Position numbers and translations under genes: made by a program
NCBI GenBank assembly: GCA_015039365.1
Contig: WION01000299.1
Location: 1-63,433 of the forward strand
Length of the DNA: 63,433 nucleotides
Direction of reading: 5' to 3'
Source of the DNA: Amanita rubescens
Lineage: Eukaryota; Basidiomycota; Agaricomycetes; Agaricales; Amanitaceae
The notes under the pieces: model-generated
What the model saw: only the letters and a program-made list of their open reading frames with translations
Databases searched by the model: none
Told to the model about the DNA's origin: nothing
In this document: positions 41,024-52,900 of the stretch, piece after piece
Layout of the letters: each line of letters starts with the position of its first letter
Position numbering within the stretch: the first letter of the stretch is position 1

Positions 41024-44000
41024 CTAGAAGGCTAGGCGATATGCATGATAATCTGAAAACTTGTTTACATAATAGCCTTTAAATGCATCCAAGGAATGTG
41101 CAGCATGAAGATGATGAGGGACATGGTGTTCACCATAAATAGGAATGAGATGTGCTGGTCGTATTATGCTGTCTGCATGAATGACAGACATTGCACGCTG
41201 TTTATTCCTCTGATCAACTTCTGGCTTTACCATCCACATTCCAGTAAGGCCACAAGGTTGGTTACCAACTGTTTCAAACCATTGAACCAGAGCACAAGGT
41301 GTATTTGGGTCCCTAGAACCACGTGGAGATTTCAGGGAAAATAGAAGCAAAACTTGCCCAACATAAAGGCCTCTAAAGCCAGGGGCTTCTGGATCAATAT
41401 TGACAAAAACACAGTCATGACGAGCTGGGCCTTTTTTCCATGACCTTGTACAATGTATAACCTGCTGTGTTGATCTCACAATTCTGCCACTTGAGTCATG
41501 CTGTGCATTGTATACACATGTTCCAGAAGAGTACACATGAACTTTTCCATAAAATGGACGAGTGTCAGAAGTTGGTGTATCCTCATCTTCTTGATTATTG
41601 ATGAACTCTTTTAATAAATGAGGAAACATTGGGATGGAGAGGTCCTTAGCAATCCTGTTAGCATATCTCCCAATATTTGCTGCTATTGACATAAGATGAG
41701 TTGGTAAAACTTTGTTATTGATTCCAACAAACTTCCATGCTCACCTGGCCTCTCTGGGAGAATTATAACTGCTTCTACACTTTCATCTGTGCCTGCCAAT
41801 TTATGAAGCTCAAAACCTTCCCTGGCATGATGATCTAGTTCCTGAGCACTCCTAGTACTAGTACTGCCAGTGCTATTCACCAACTCAAATTCTGAGAAGT
41901 TATCACTGTCTGGCCCACTGTCACCTGAATCTGAATCCATTGCAATGGCTTCAGTGCCCTCTGGCACAAGTGGTACATCCAAAAGACCTTCTCCAAAGAG
42001 CCGTGCATGAAAAGCAGCAAGCTTGTCCATTCTCTGATTTATCAAAAGCATTTGTTTAAGTTCTTCAAAGTGATTGGTTCGTCTCCAAGGTTTCTTGACA
42101 GCATCAATATGTTTTGATTCAGTAATTGATGTAGATAGTCCTTCAGGGGCACCAAATTGCACAATGTGCCTATGATAATGCTGAAGTGAATGTTGACGAG
42201 GCAAGGATATCCCATCAGGGCAGATGCCAGTTGTGACAAATATATCACGGTGCCTGCAAAACCTTTCCAAGGCATCATCAAGAGCTTTGAGATCAGCCTC
42301 ATTCAAAGAGGGCTGTCTAACAATATAGCAAAAATCCAAGAATGCTGAAATGGCTTTGACCATTTTTGCTGGGACCAGGCCAACAATAGCTGGTAAGAAT
42401 ACCTTTTTAAGATTAGATTAGCCAAGTTGTAGGTTAATACTAGTTTATCAATTCAAGAACAAATTGACCTTCATCAAAGCCTTTGTATCATTACCTGTCC
42501 ACTGCTTAAAGTTTCTCCCTTTAGAAAATTTTCTCTGGCCAACAAAGGGTGGGACTGCAGCAATCCTATTCCCATGAATATTTAAAATGAAAGTTAGCAC
42601 AATAAAATTTCCCTTGATAGTAGTAGAATTGGTATATCATCACCTTCGATCAATTTCATCCATCATCACTTTCCCATATGAAGGACCATGTTCTTTTGTA
42701 ATATACTTTTCAACCCAAGTCACCAGATGATCCTTGAAAGTGCCTTTGATAACCTGATGGAGCAAATCAGGTGCTATAAGCTCATGTATATCTGCTCTTG
42801 GGAATGCAGATGTAAAAGGCTAGATGCACAATGTGATGTCATAATGATGATGGTGTTCAGGAAGTTGGACTTTGCCATACCAGTACATTATTAACCATGC
42901 CCCATTCTTCCCAAGCACTGCTATTGGAAAGTCCTTGTCTGCACCAGTCATTGAGTTTCTGAGACCTTAAAAGCTCCTTTCCTTCTCCATCTAAATTATC
43001 TCTATGTGCCAAGCAACTGTAGTAATGCATGTCAACCAACAAAGTGAACCCATAAATTAAACTGAATATATTACATACATAGGACACCATCCTTGAACAT
43101 TGCAGGCTACAATGCACTGCTCTGGATAGTCAGCAATATATGGACCAAATCCATAGATAGCACGTCTGTATTTTCCATCTGCACATTTAATTACCTCTGG
43201 CTTCTCCATAGCAGATTTAAGACCTTTGAATATTTCTGCTATTGCTGAATGAAGAAGCTTCCGGCAGAATGTGCGGAATGCCTGAGATTTCTGATCTTCA
43301 CGAGTTCCTTATTGTAGTTTTACACCAATGCTGAGCAAGAGAATCTCCATTACACACCTTTTGGCACAGGGAGAAAGCCTAGCAAGCTGACAGCACCATT
43401 GTGTTGACCACATATGTGATTGTGAACATTTCCATTTGAGATGTAGATTGGGTAGTAATCATGTTGTCCTGTGGCAACAGAGACTGTTGTTTTATCACTG
43501 CCCAGAATTATTGGGATAAACATTGCCCCATGACACTCTGGGTCTTCAGACAGGATATTCTGAGACAAATGTGATCACTACCATAAGAAACCAGTTAATA
43601 CTATGCATCAGCTTACACATTGCTTCCATGCCCAGTTGCCTGACATAAAATCCTTCCATACCCTTTCATTTTTATCATTATACACCAGTTTTGGTGCATA
43701 GTCAATTCCATCTTTAAAATTTGGATTTGACAGTTGAGCTTGCAGGACCTTTTTAGGGTCTCTATACCAAACTTCATAGGTCTGCCTCTTCCAACTTGAG
43801 AGTAGATTATCAGATGGAGTGACATCCAAGTCACCAGCATCAGGATGATGCATAGCAAATGATTCCCAGCGTACATCACCATCCTTAATGGAATCTATCA
43901 TCTCATATAATCCATCATGTGAATTGAATGGGCTTCCTTCATTTGGATGTAAAGCAGCCCATATCTGCATGAGTTTATCAATGTTGCCACCAGGCATTTG

Positions 44001-44399
44001 ATTATGTTTATAAAGAAACTCTGCTAGCTCAAATTGAGCCCTATTTTCAAAAGGTGCCCATGTTGAAGCTGGATGTCCACTGGTACTAGTAGTAGTATTA
44101 GTACTAGGTGGGGGTGGACAAGGGGAGCCTGCAAGCAATAAATTAGAAATAATGAATCATGCAGTAGTAGTAGTACTCTATGCCACACCATCTATCACAG
44201 GGTGCTTTTGGAAGTATGCACCTTGAACATCTTGCTTAGACCTACCCAGTTGCTTTGGAGCAGTGTGCACACTCTTCTTGTGCTTACTATATGCAGATAG
44301 GCTGCCAAAGCCAACCCTGCATGCATCAGTGGCTGCATTGGAGCAATAATACTTGTGGGTAATTTTCTGGGTTGTCATAGTAGTACTAGGAGTTGCCAT
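41024..44399 (-). CDS. Plavaka-type transposase
   Basis: Multi-exon gene of about 900-1000 codons. The N-terminus (MATPSTTMTTQKITHKYY) carries Cys/His residues of a C2H2-like finger (CSNAATDACRVGF...YSKHKKSVH). Recalled Plavaka family blocks follow in order: STWAPFENRAQFELAEFLYK; PECHGAMFIPIILGSDKTTV; YYPIYISNGNVHN; IVACNVQGWCPMCLAH (joined across an intron); IHELIAPDLLHQVIKGTFKD; IDRRIAAVPPF; FKQWTG; MVKAISAFLDFCYIVRQPS; LPRQHSLQHYHRHIVQFGAP; SITESKHIDAVKKPWRRTN. The last exon (41024-41692) is in another frame from 41683-42363 with no convincing intron, so a frameshift may have disabled this copy. The gene lies about 1.3 kb from the left terminus of the giant element, as expected for its transposase. 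Confidence 0.72.
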
Positions 44400-44968
44400 C
44401 TGTCTTGAGAAAGAAAGTTAAATAAATCTTTGATTTCAAAGCCATTCACCAAGGGCTTACATGATGTAGAGTTGGATGCAAGTGGTTAGTAGTACTACTG
44501 GTAGTACTAAGAACAAAGGGGCAACCTGAGGATGAGCACCAGTGCACTGGTGTGTGGAAAAGAGATTTGGGGGGAGAACAAACAGTATCATCAAAACGGA
44601 CACTATTTAAGTACAAGGAAAGGGAATGTTCCCACAGTGCTGTGATACACCTGATGATGTCCAAGTTCCCGGTGCAGTGTTATGATCCCACCAGTGATCA
44701 ATTCCTCAGCACAGCTTACTATTAGTAAGCTGGTCAATGCTCATAGTACCAGCTCAGATTCACAGAAAAAACATGGGGGGCATCATGTAGACATTAGACA
44801 TTGGCATACAGTATACTAGTTGCATTGAAACTGATATAGTATGATGGTCCATATTGGAAAAAACCCAGATACATAGCCCGATCACCGTGAACCGTCGTGA
44901 ATCACCGTGACCCACTGTGGCCCGTCGTGATCCAGCATGGCGCACGTGAACCACCATGAGCCTCGTCT
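44400..44968. other. Gap with CACCGTGAACCGTCGTGA repeats
   Basis: Upstream region of the transposase. At 44880-44960 lies a cluster of degenerate CACCGTGA(A/C)CC repeats also seen near 27900; it may mark the end of another nested element. TAGTAC/AGTACT microsatellite runs occur near 44163 and 44480. Confidence 0.4.
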
Positions 44969-45500
44969 CTACAACATGAACGAGAAAAAGTCAGGAGAAA
45001 GTTGGTTCAAATGCATGGCAGAAAAAAACGAAGGCATACTAGACATTACTACTAGACGTTGACACTTGAAGACCAATACCGAGAGGGGGACGCAACGAGA
45101 GTGGGTTAGGTGAAAATCTGGAAATGCGGGTGAACTCTCCCTCAACGAAAATTCATCCGCGCCCGCGTTCACAATCTTCGTTCCAGCCGACTTTCGTCTC
45201 CTCCTGTACCTCGCCGAATCCGACGACCGGCTCTTAGGCGGACTCGGCGGTGTTACCAACCCGCTACTCATATCGTGCCTGATGTGCTCCCCGTTCGTGT
45301 GCTGCTGAAACCCGCCGGTGGTACCTTCATGAATCCGAGTCATCCACGTCTGTAGCGTCGTCAGCTGATGCCCGTGGGACGTCTGGGACTCTGGGTCTGT
45401 TGCACAGCGTTGACCGTCGACTCGGGGACTGATATCTTCTCGAGCCCTTGGCGCGCTTCGGCCTCACGGAGCCCACACCTCGCATCCGCCTCGTGTGATC
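44969..45500 (-). pseudogene. Partial duplicate of the coiled-coil protein gene
   Basis: 45116-45470 copies 46290-46620 of the neighbouring gene (encoding TRIHEGTTGGFQQHTNGEHI, SDSARYRRRRKSAGTK). The stretch before it copies that gene's 3' flank (45640-45725). An internal deletion joins the two. No complete reading frame. Confidence 0.65.
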
Positions 45501-45791
45501 AACTACTTAGGTAGTAGTAGTCTCATGGACATGTCACTTCGTTAATTTAGCGGAAAGGAATAAATACAAAATTCGTTAGCTAGAACGCTAATCGCGAACA
45601 CAGCCTAAGGCAGCGATAAATACACAGAAAAAAAAACGAGGGGGAGGGGGGCATAGACATTAGACGTCGACACTTGAAGACCAATACCGAGAGGGGGACA
45701 CAACGAGGGTGGTGTTAGGTGAGAATGCTGGAATTAAGTTCTATGCATAAAATATGACCGTGAAACGAGAAAAAAAGTCAAGAAAGTTGAT

Positions 45792-47842
45792 TTATTCGGG
45801 TTTTACCCGCCATATCACGGCAGCGGCTGCTACGCTTAGTACGAGCACACCGATTGCTTTGACCGTGATAATTGGAACCTAAGACAACGTTCGTCAGTGA
45901 GGATGTTCCGCAATAGAGCTTTATACGCACTGGTTCATGCTCGACTCCTTTCTTCCGTACTTCGCTTTTGACGTCGTCCTGTTCGACGGACGAAGTAACG
46001 GACCCCGATAACGATAGCCGGTCGACGACAGGCGAATCTGGCGTCGCCAACGACTTTTCAGGGTTGATGATATGAACATATTCCTTGATCTCCCCAGCGA
46101 GGGCCAGCATCTGCTGGTCGTCTTCCTCGTCTTCCTCTGCTCGCTTCAACAACGCTACCAACTTCTGCTCCGCACGTTCATGGACATGACGAGAAAGTGG
46201 ATAATTGTCGTCATTGGCAAGCGTCGCGTCCATTTTCTTCATCGCTCGCCTCTCTCGCGAACGACTTCTTGATCCTCCTCGGACGGGGGAAGATGCGGGT
46301 GAACTCTCCCTTGACGGAAATTCATCCGCGCCTGCGTTCACAATCTTCGTTCCAGCCGACTTTCGCCTCCTCCTGTACCTCGCCGAATCCGACGACCGGC
46401 TCCTAGGCGGACTCGGCAGTGTCACCAACCCGCTACTTATATCGTGCCTGATGTGCTCCCCGTTCGGCTGAAACCAGCCGGTAATACCTTCATGAATCCG
46501 AGTCATCCACGTCTGTAGCGTCGTCAGCTGATGCCCGTGGGAGGTCTGGGTCTGTTGCACAGCGTTGACCGTCGACTCGAGGACTGATATCTTCTCGAGG
46601 CCTTGGCGCGCTTCGGCCTCGAATTCTTCCCGAGCACGGTTGAGCCGCTCGCGTTCCTGGCCATTCTTCCTGGACAGATCCTTGAACAGACTTTTTCCAT
46701 AGAATCTCGGTGAGACTCTTTGGGCTCGTTGAGGGAGAGTTGGATGGGTGGTGGAGGGCTGGAACTTGTTCTTGAGTAGATTTGACGATAGCCACGAGTG
46801 TATCGACTTTCTTCTCAAGAACCTGGATCGTGGCCTGAGCGGTAATATGCTGCGCTTCTAGTGCGGACTTGACTGCCAGCACAGCGCGGACTTGCTCTGA
46901 TAAGACCGAAAGTTGCTCAGAGATCTCGCTGGTGTCGACGGGCGCGGGAATTGTCCTTTCCTTTGGCGTTGGCGATAGGGATCGATGGGAGGAGGAGCCG
47001 TTCAGCATAACAGTGTGCATGGCCATCGTTGGTTCGGGCGTTCTCGGCCTGCCAATCTCTTCTCGTCGTCGATGCTTCTCTTCTTCAGTTTCAATATCTT
47101 AGTCCTGGATCTCCTCGAGAAGGTGCTGGTCCTCCTGCTCGAGACGGTCTTCGTCTTCCTCATCAATACGTTCGAGTTCCCCAACGGTAACGGTCGCGAT
47201 GCTCCTAGCGTCATCGTCATCGTCCTCATCATCGTCACCAAAATTACTTCGTGGCTTCCTCGAAGCGTGATCATCCTCCTTCCTGTCTGCCTCCTGTGCA
47301 TGCTGCGCAGTAGAAAGAAGTAAATCACGTTCGCGAGACTCCATCATATCACGCAAGACACGCGTCTCCCGCTTAAGTGCCTCCTGTTCGGTTAGGATGG
47401 TCTCCAAGGCACGGATCTTATCGACGCGGGAAGCGAGCGAAGTTTGAGTGTCCTGCAACCGGGTTTGGATCTCCAATAAGGTTTCCGATGGGACAGCAGG
47501 TTGGGACTGGGGAGGAACCTCCGGTGAAGTGATTGAGGAAATGGACGCAGATGACTCCGTTGCCGCAAGCGATGACTGAGCTGGACAGACGGAAGGGAGT
47601 GCGTAAGGCGGAGGCATATTCTGCGGCTAAACGCGCTCGCGTCAACGTAGAATTCGCGGATTGAATAGACCTAAGCTTACCAGAGCACCGCCTAGCGTAT
47701 CTTGGATTTCACCCAGCGAACTCGTCAAATTTTGTAATTCCGCGCCCGTATCTTTGGTTTTTTGTAGTTCGCCTTGAAGCCGGCTGAAAATGAGTTCAAA
47801 CGAAAGGCCGCTCTTGCCGGGCGGGCGAATGTTGCCGCCCAT
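45792..47842 (-). pseudogene. Captured coiled-coil, tail-anchored protein gene (broken)
   Basis: Exon 1 (from 47842) encodes GLSFELIFSRLQGELQKTKD and LQNLTSSLGEIQDTLGGAL. After an intron of about 59 nt (about 47626-47684) comes MPPPYALPS, a coiled coil (LEIQTRLQDTQTSLASRVDK, IRALETILTEQEALKRET), an acidic segment (DDDEDDDDDARSIATVTVGE), further coiled coil and an Arg/Ser-rich region. The last exon, after a 53-nt intron, encodes a hydrophobic C-terminal anchor (VPIITVKAIGVLVLSVAAAA + VIWRVKPE) with stop at 45792. Lesions: an in-frame TAA at 47099-47101 (neighbouring duplicates have CAG there) and a frame change near 46690-46730. It resembles a conserved agaricomycete membrane coiled-coil protein of unknown role, recalled and not verified. 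A host gene carried as passenger is likely. Confidence 0.6.
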
Positions 47843-47859
47843 GCCACCATACCATACCG

Positions 47860-48350
47860 GTCAGACCTAGCTCTCTCGTCATCGATGCTTCTCTTCTTCA
47901 GTTTCAATATCCTGGTCCTGGATCTCCACCTCGAGATGATGCTGGTCCTCCTGCTCGAGACGGTCTTCGTCTCCCTCATCAATACGTTCGAGTTCCCCAA
48001 CAGTAACGGTCACCACGCTCCAAGTGTCATCATCATCTGTACTGGTAATAGGATCGATGGGACGGGGAACCGTTCAGCGTGGCAGCGTGCATGCCCATCG
48101 TTGGTTTGGGCGTTCTCGGCCTGCCAAGCTCTTCTCGTCGTCGAAGCTTCTGTTCAGTTTTAGCATCCTGGTCCTTGATCTCCACTGCCCCCTGCCCTGG
48201 TTCTTCCGCTCGAGACGACCTTTGTCTTCCTCATCAATACGTTCGAGTTCCTCAACAGTAACAGCCACCACACTCCGAGCATCATTATCGTCAAAGTTGC
48301 TTCTTGGCTTCCTCGAAGCGTCATCGTCTTTGGTTTTTTGTAGTTCGTGA
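47860..48350 (-). repeat. Two further partial duplicates of the coiled-coil gene
   Basis: 47870-48060 and 48100-48350 both copy the acidic segment and EEIQDQDIETEEEKHRRR-type coding region near 47080-47230, with different small deletions. They keep CAG where the main copy has TAA. Confidence 0.65.
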
Positions 48351-50330
48351 CTGAAAGTAAGTTGAGATGCCTTGACTGGCGGTGCATGAAGGAAAAAGTA
48401 TCGTCAACGCTAAATGAAGACGTTGCCGATGAGATATCCTCGGAATTGGAGACTACGCAAGGAAAAATCAAAAGGATCGACTAAGCCCCGATTGATGACT
48501 CTGCCGCAGTAAGACGAGATAGAGAGGATGATGAGGATAGACTCTCGCTGTTGATTGTTCACCTTCACGTCTGTGGAAGATGGAGGGGAAGTAAAATACG
48601 TTTAGGCCCGCCAAACTCCCAACCGCGTCGGACTTCTTCAAAAGGGCTGAAATGGGCAAAGCCCAACCCAAAAGATTGTCTCGAATGACCGACATAGACC
48701 TGTCAGAACTTCTGCTCCGTCATTTTGCACTTAAATTCGAATTGAGACGAGGATGGGGCTGGGAAGGAGCTGTCTTATCCTTTGAGAAGATGAACAGGGT
48801 CCATACTCTTCTTCAGACTTGGGATTCGGCCAGTGAAAGAATAACGGACGGCGCTGGAACGATACCACTCTCGACTACCGGCTAGAGTTCGGTTGTGCGG
48901 CCAAGACAGGGGATGACCCTCCCCGAGGGCAGCCCGAGCCCGAGGATGTTGGATTTTCTGCCGAGCTAGTCGACATCATCGTACTGGGTGATACGCGGTT
49001 GGTTTCATAGATGTCGTGTTCTTCTCCTTCTCTTCCAGCTCCTTCGCCTTCGCAGCACTCCTGGTAAAGAAAAAAGGGCCGCGTTGCATGCGTGTGATAT
49101 AATTTTTCATGGGTAGCGTTGACTTACGATGATGTCGTCGCTTTTGAGTGCGAATGGATCTGGCTCGACACCCGCTGGACTTAGCTATTCATTGTTGATG
49201 AAGGTCCTGTTTGGGACTTTGATGTACCCGATGGGATCTGCACGTAGAGTCAGAAACAGTCCCTCCTACTACGAGAAGAGAAGATAGGCGCACCTCCCCG
49301 CCTTCCTCCCACGCTTCTGTGCACTAGAACTTTTGAGTCAAAGGAGCAGGTTTCGTCTTTGCGTTTGTCTGTCGGCCAATTTTGACATGCTGGTTACTAC
49401 GAGCGATGTGCTCACAGATGAAGGACGGATGCTTTTTGAGACAGCAAGCGGAACCCTAACCCAATCTAGGAGTTGGAAAAGCGATGCTCGATGACGTCAT
49501 TCGTAGTCGCGGTGAATAAATTTTCGAGAGTGGATATATTCAATAGTACGAGAAATCTAGTGATGGTAGAATGAGTCGACATGAAAAATTTAAGCGAGGA
49601 TTTACATACCAGTTGATCTGCAAGTAGTAATAAAACAATCTTCAGGCTGAACTTACAGTTGCAAAAGTTGAAGAGAGCCTGCCTAGGCGTTCCAAAACCA
49701 GGGCGTTATAATCGCCTTCTGTGGTCCCATGCCATCGAACGAAAGGAGAGGTATGCCTGCCCTGCCGGCGAGGGTCTTGTAAACCGTTGATTCATACTTG
49801 ACTGATTCGAGACTGACGGCGACTTCCTCTCGTGTTGGTGCCGGGGTAGATAATAGATATCACCTAAGATGGGATGTCATAAGTATCATGGAGATCAACT
49901 GGAGAGAAAACGCACCAAACCGCCCCTTGAACCGATCTTCTGATCCAGAAATATTTCCCATTCACTCGAAGGTCTATTTGGCGAGAGTGACCAGCGTCCG
50001 TCGTTGAGTGCGGGTCAAGCTCTTTGCAAGGCAGGTTAGTAAGCGACCGTTACTTTTAGAGTGGCGAACCAGGCGATTGAGCAGAACAAGTAGCAAAGAT
50101 CTTGATTAAGACGAAGCTGAGATGGGACCAAAGTTCAAGTTGTTTTGCAAAGTCGGAGCACCAGTGAAAGAGGTGATGACGAGAATGATAGTATGTAGTG
50201 AGAGTTTGCGCCTGCTTGGGCTGGGTAGTAATTTGAACAGTCCGTTTGTTTATGACTTTAATCGGGCACCAGACAAAAACGAATAGTATAGTATTAAGTT
50301 CATTACCTACTGACTCGCTATCATACCATT
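48351..50330. other. Decayed passenger DNA, possible remnant of a multi-exon minus-strand gene
   Basis: On the minus strand, short segments look exonic. One around 49150-49230 could encode DPIGYIKVPNRTFINNE and EPDPFALKSDDII, followed by a donor-like site. Another at 48960-49070 could encode a Lys/Glu-rich helix (KAKELEEKEKNTTS). In-frame stops interrupt them. No complete gene could be built and no family is recognised. Confidence 0.3.
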
Positions 50331-52900
50331 CTATGCAGCCGGGGCCCTGGTATCCGACTCGAAGCCATTTGAATCTTCCTCATCGTCGGATATAACAATC
50401 CTGGAGCGCCCTGAACGCCGCCCATTGAGGACTTTACTCGCAAAGAGTCCTTTAAATGCCGTAATTGGCTTGTATTTTCCAGTGTACTCCATGGACTTCT
50501 GGAGGATTTGCTCCCACTTGGCCTCAGTAAGTTTGCCGACAGCTACCTGTAAGTCATGCGTCTCTGCACCCCATTCCGATGCACAGAAATTGATTGGATC
50601 CAGCACGTATTGCCCCGTTGACCATTGTTTAAGTGCCCGTTCAACCTTTCAGCAAGGAACATAAATAAGAATCGTGTGAGCAGGAAATAACGATGCATAC
50701 AGCTACTGTGGCCAGAGCCAACGCAGCGCGTGGCGGTTCGGCTGAGTAGAGCATATCCGGCAAATGCAGGGTAGCTTCTATATAGTACGCAAGCGTGTTG
50801 AGAATGCATTCATGCTGGAAAACACCTCTGAGTTTCTGCAATAAGCGTAAATTACTGATAGTGGTCATATAGGGAGAAGGTTACCCACCTCACGGGTCCT
50901 TGTCATCGGATCCTCGATGTTGTGCTTATACATATAAGGGAATATGTGATCCTCCACCATGAGTCTCCGTCCGTTGCTGTTGGTTATGACTTTAGGTGGA
51001 GGCGCCGCCCAGTTAACATACTTTCTAATTCCCTCTGCAGAATCAAACAGGGGATCACCAGCGAAAAAGTCTTCCACTGCGCGCTCTGCACGATCAGCCA
51101 AGCCGCTACGGAAGTCATATATGTGTTGGCGCAGCTAAAATATAGCGAAAATGAGTCCAAAAAAGCGAAAAAAAAAAAGCGAAAATGACGGACGAGCAGA
51201 TACACAGCATCGTCCTTTTGCGTGGGGATGTGCGTTGAATCTGGAAAAGTCTCTTTCCACAATGTTTGAGCGATCTCGAGATAAGCATTTGCATCCCAGG
51301 GTTCACCGAAACACGCGAAATGTCTAATGAAATGGGCGACAATGAAAACATTCCACTTATTGAGATTAATGCCCCGTGGAAGGTCGTTAATTGTCCAATG
51401 TGTCTTCTTTCCACCTGTATCATCGCCGGACGGACGATTTGACTGTTCGTTCGCGATCGAATGAGTAAAGATAATGTATGAAACACATAACTCACCCCAG
51501 CCGCTCGTTCTTGCCGTCGCTTAGCCTTCGCACCTCGGCTGTGATAGCCTACCGGTCGTCGTGCTGGGTCACCACGTCGGACTCCTGTGAACATCGTGTA
51601 AGTAGGAGTGCTGCTAGCGGTGAAGTGGAAATCATACGCGTTTCAGCTGATGCGCCTTGTGAAGACTTGGGGGCAGCGGGGGCAGGTTGATGGCCGTCAT
51701 GGAGCGCGGCCTCGGAATCAGCGGGAGAGTGTTCTGTGGCACCCAAGTCATCATCTCGCGAATTATGATTCGACCGACGTTTCTTGGTCTGCGTTCAAAA
51801 ATGTAAACTTGCTTTGTAGTAAGAAGAAACGACAGAATTAGTACCTTCGCTGCTGCCGGGAGGCCTTCCTTGGGTTTGATCACGACTCCGTGATTTAAGG
51901 TGTCGTCGTTTGTCTGCGTTCAAAAATGTAAGCTTGCTTTGTAGTAAGAAGAAACGACAGAATTAGTACCTTCGCTGCTTCCGGGAGGCTTTCCTTGGGT
52001 TTGATCACGACTCCGTGGTTTAAGGTGTCGCCGTTTGAACCAGCGCCATGTTTGTCACCACCACGCGACCCGTTTGATAAGACCCTATCACTATCGTCCT
52101 TAGCTTGCCCATTACCTGCTGATTCCAACAGTCCCTCTTCTACATTGGCGCCGTCGCTCGCGTAGCAGTCTGCATCTGATTCAGTATCAGAATTATTATC
52201 TCCATGAGAATTACTATCTTCATGAAATATAACTTCATTAATTAATGGTAATTAAAGTGGGTGCGGGGTCTTACCATCGCCAGAATACTCGCCTTGTGAC
52301 CCTGCAGCATCTTGAGATTGAGATGGGCTAGGGGCGTTATTAGCGTGCCAGTCGAAGGTGGTACCGCTGACTGACTGTCGCAAGGAATTGGTTTCTTCGC
52401 CAGCATCAGGAGAAGGAGACTGAGAGCGCATAATTTTTCGGGACCTGATATACGGATCTCAGATACGTCAAAGGGATGTTAAGATAGTACTTACGGGACG
52501 GTGTCGTCAGGATCACTCGCGACCTCTCTGTTCCGCTTGATTCCTCCACTCGCCGTCCGTACCGGTTCTAAATCTGCTCTAGCGGAAGGATTTCCTAGCC
52601 CAATTGCTTTCGTACCGTGAGTAAGGGTCTCGTGAAAGGGAAGAGGCACTTACTGCCAGCAGTCACTGGGTTGTCGCCACTACGCGCATTTCTGCTCTTT
52701 GAAACTGGCGGCATAGGTACTGAATCTCTTTCCCCATCTTCCTCTTGTAGTCGTTGAGCGGTCTCCTTGACGAGGTCCCTTGATACTACGTTGTCCGTTG
52801 TGCCTTGGGGGCGAGAATTAGGACGTTTTTTTTTGGGACGTGTGAGATTTGGCTCAGCGGATCGGGCAGTCAATGTCGACTGCCGAAGGCCATATGGCAT
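50331..52900 (-). CDS. Uncharacterised multi-exon passenger gene (agaricomycete TE-associated family?)
   Basis: Starts MPYGLRQSTLTARSAEPN at 52900. A basic, Ser/Pro-rich disordered N-terminus follows (SRNARSGDNPVTAG, RKIMRSQSPSPDAGEE) with an exon encoding NHGVVIKPKE-LP-AAKV present twice in tandem. The structured C-terminal part includes KKTHWTINDLPRGINLNKWN, FACFGEPWDANAYLEIAQTL (+WKETFP), DFRSGLADRAERAVEDFFAG, HECILNTLAYYIEATLHLP, NFCASEWGAETHDLQVAVGK and a last exon ending SRIVISDDEEDSNGFES. DLP...W...FGEPW..NA.L......W and the SEWG......V segment resemble a large family of hypothetical proteins I recall from agaricomycete repeats. The function is unknown. At least eight exons; the whole spliced frame was not verified. 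Confidence 0.5.
51787..52036. repeat. 125-bp tandem duplication containing one exon
   Basis: Two copies starting GTCTGCGTTCAAAAATGTAA (51787 and 51912) differ at about eight positions and include intron, acceptor and the exon NHGVVIKPKE. Confidence 0.85.

Noticed and set aside
48652..48885. 77-aa plus-strand frame MGKAQPKRLSRMTD
   Set aside because: No homologous motif, and surrounded by decayed duplicates; not supportable as a gene.
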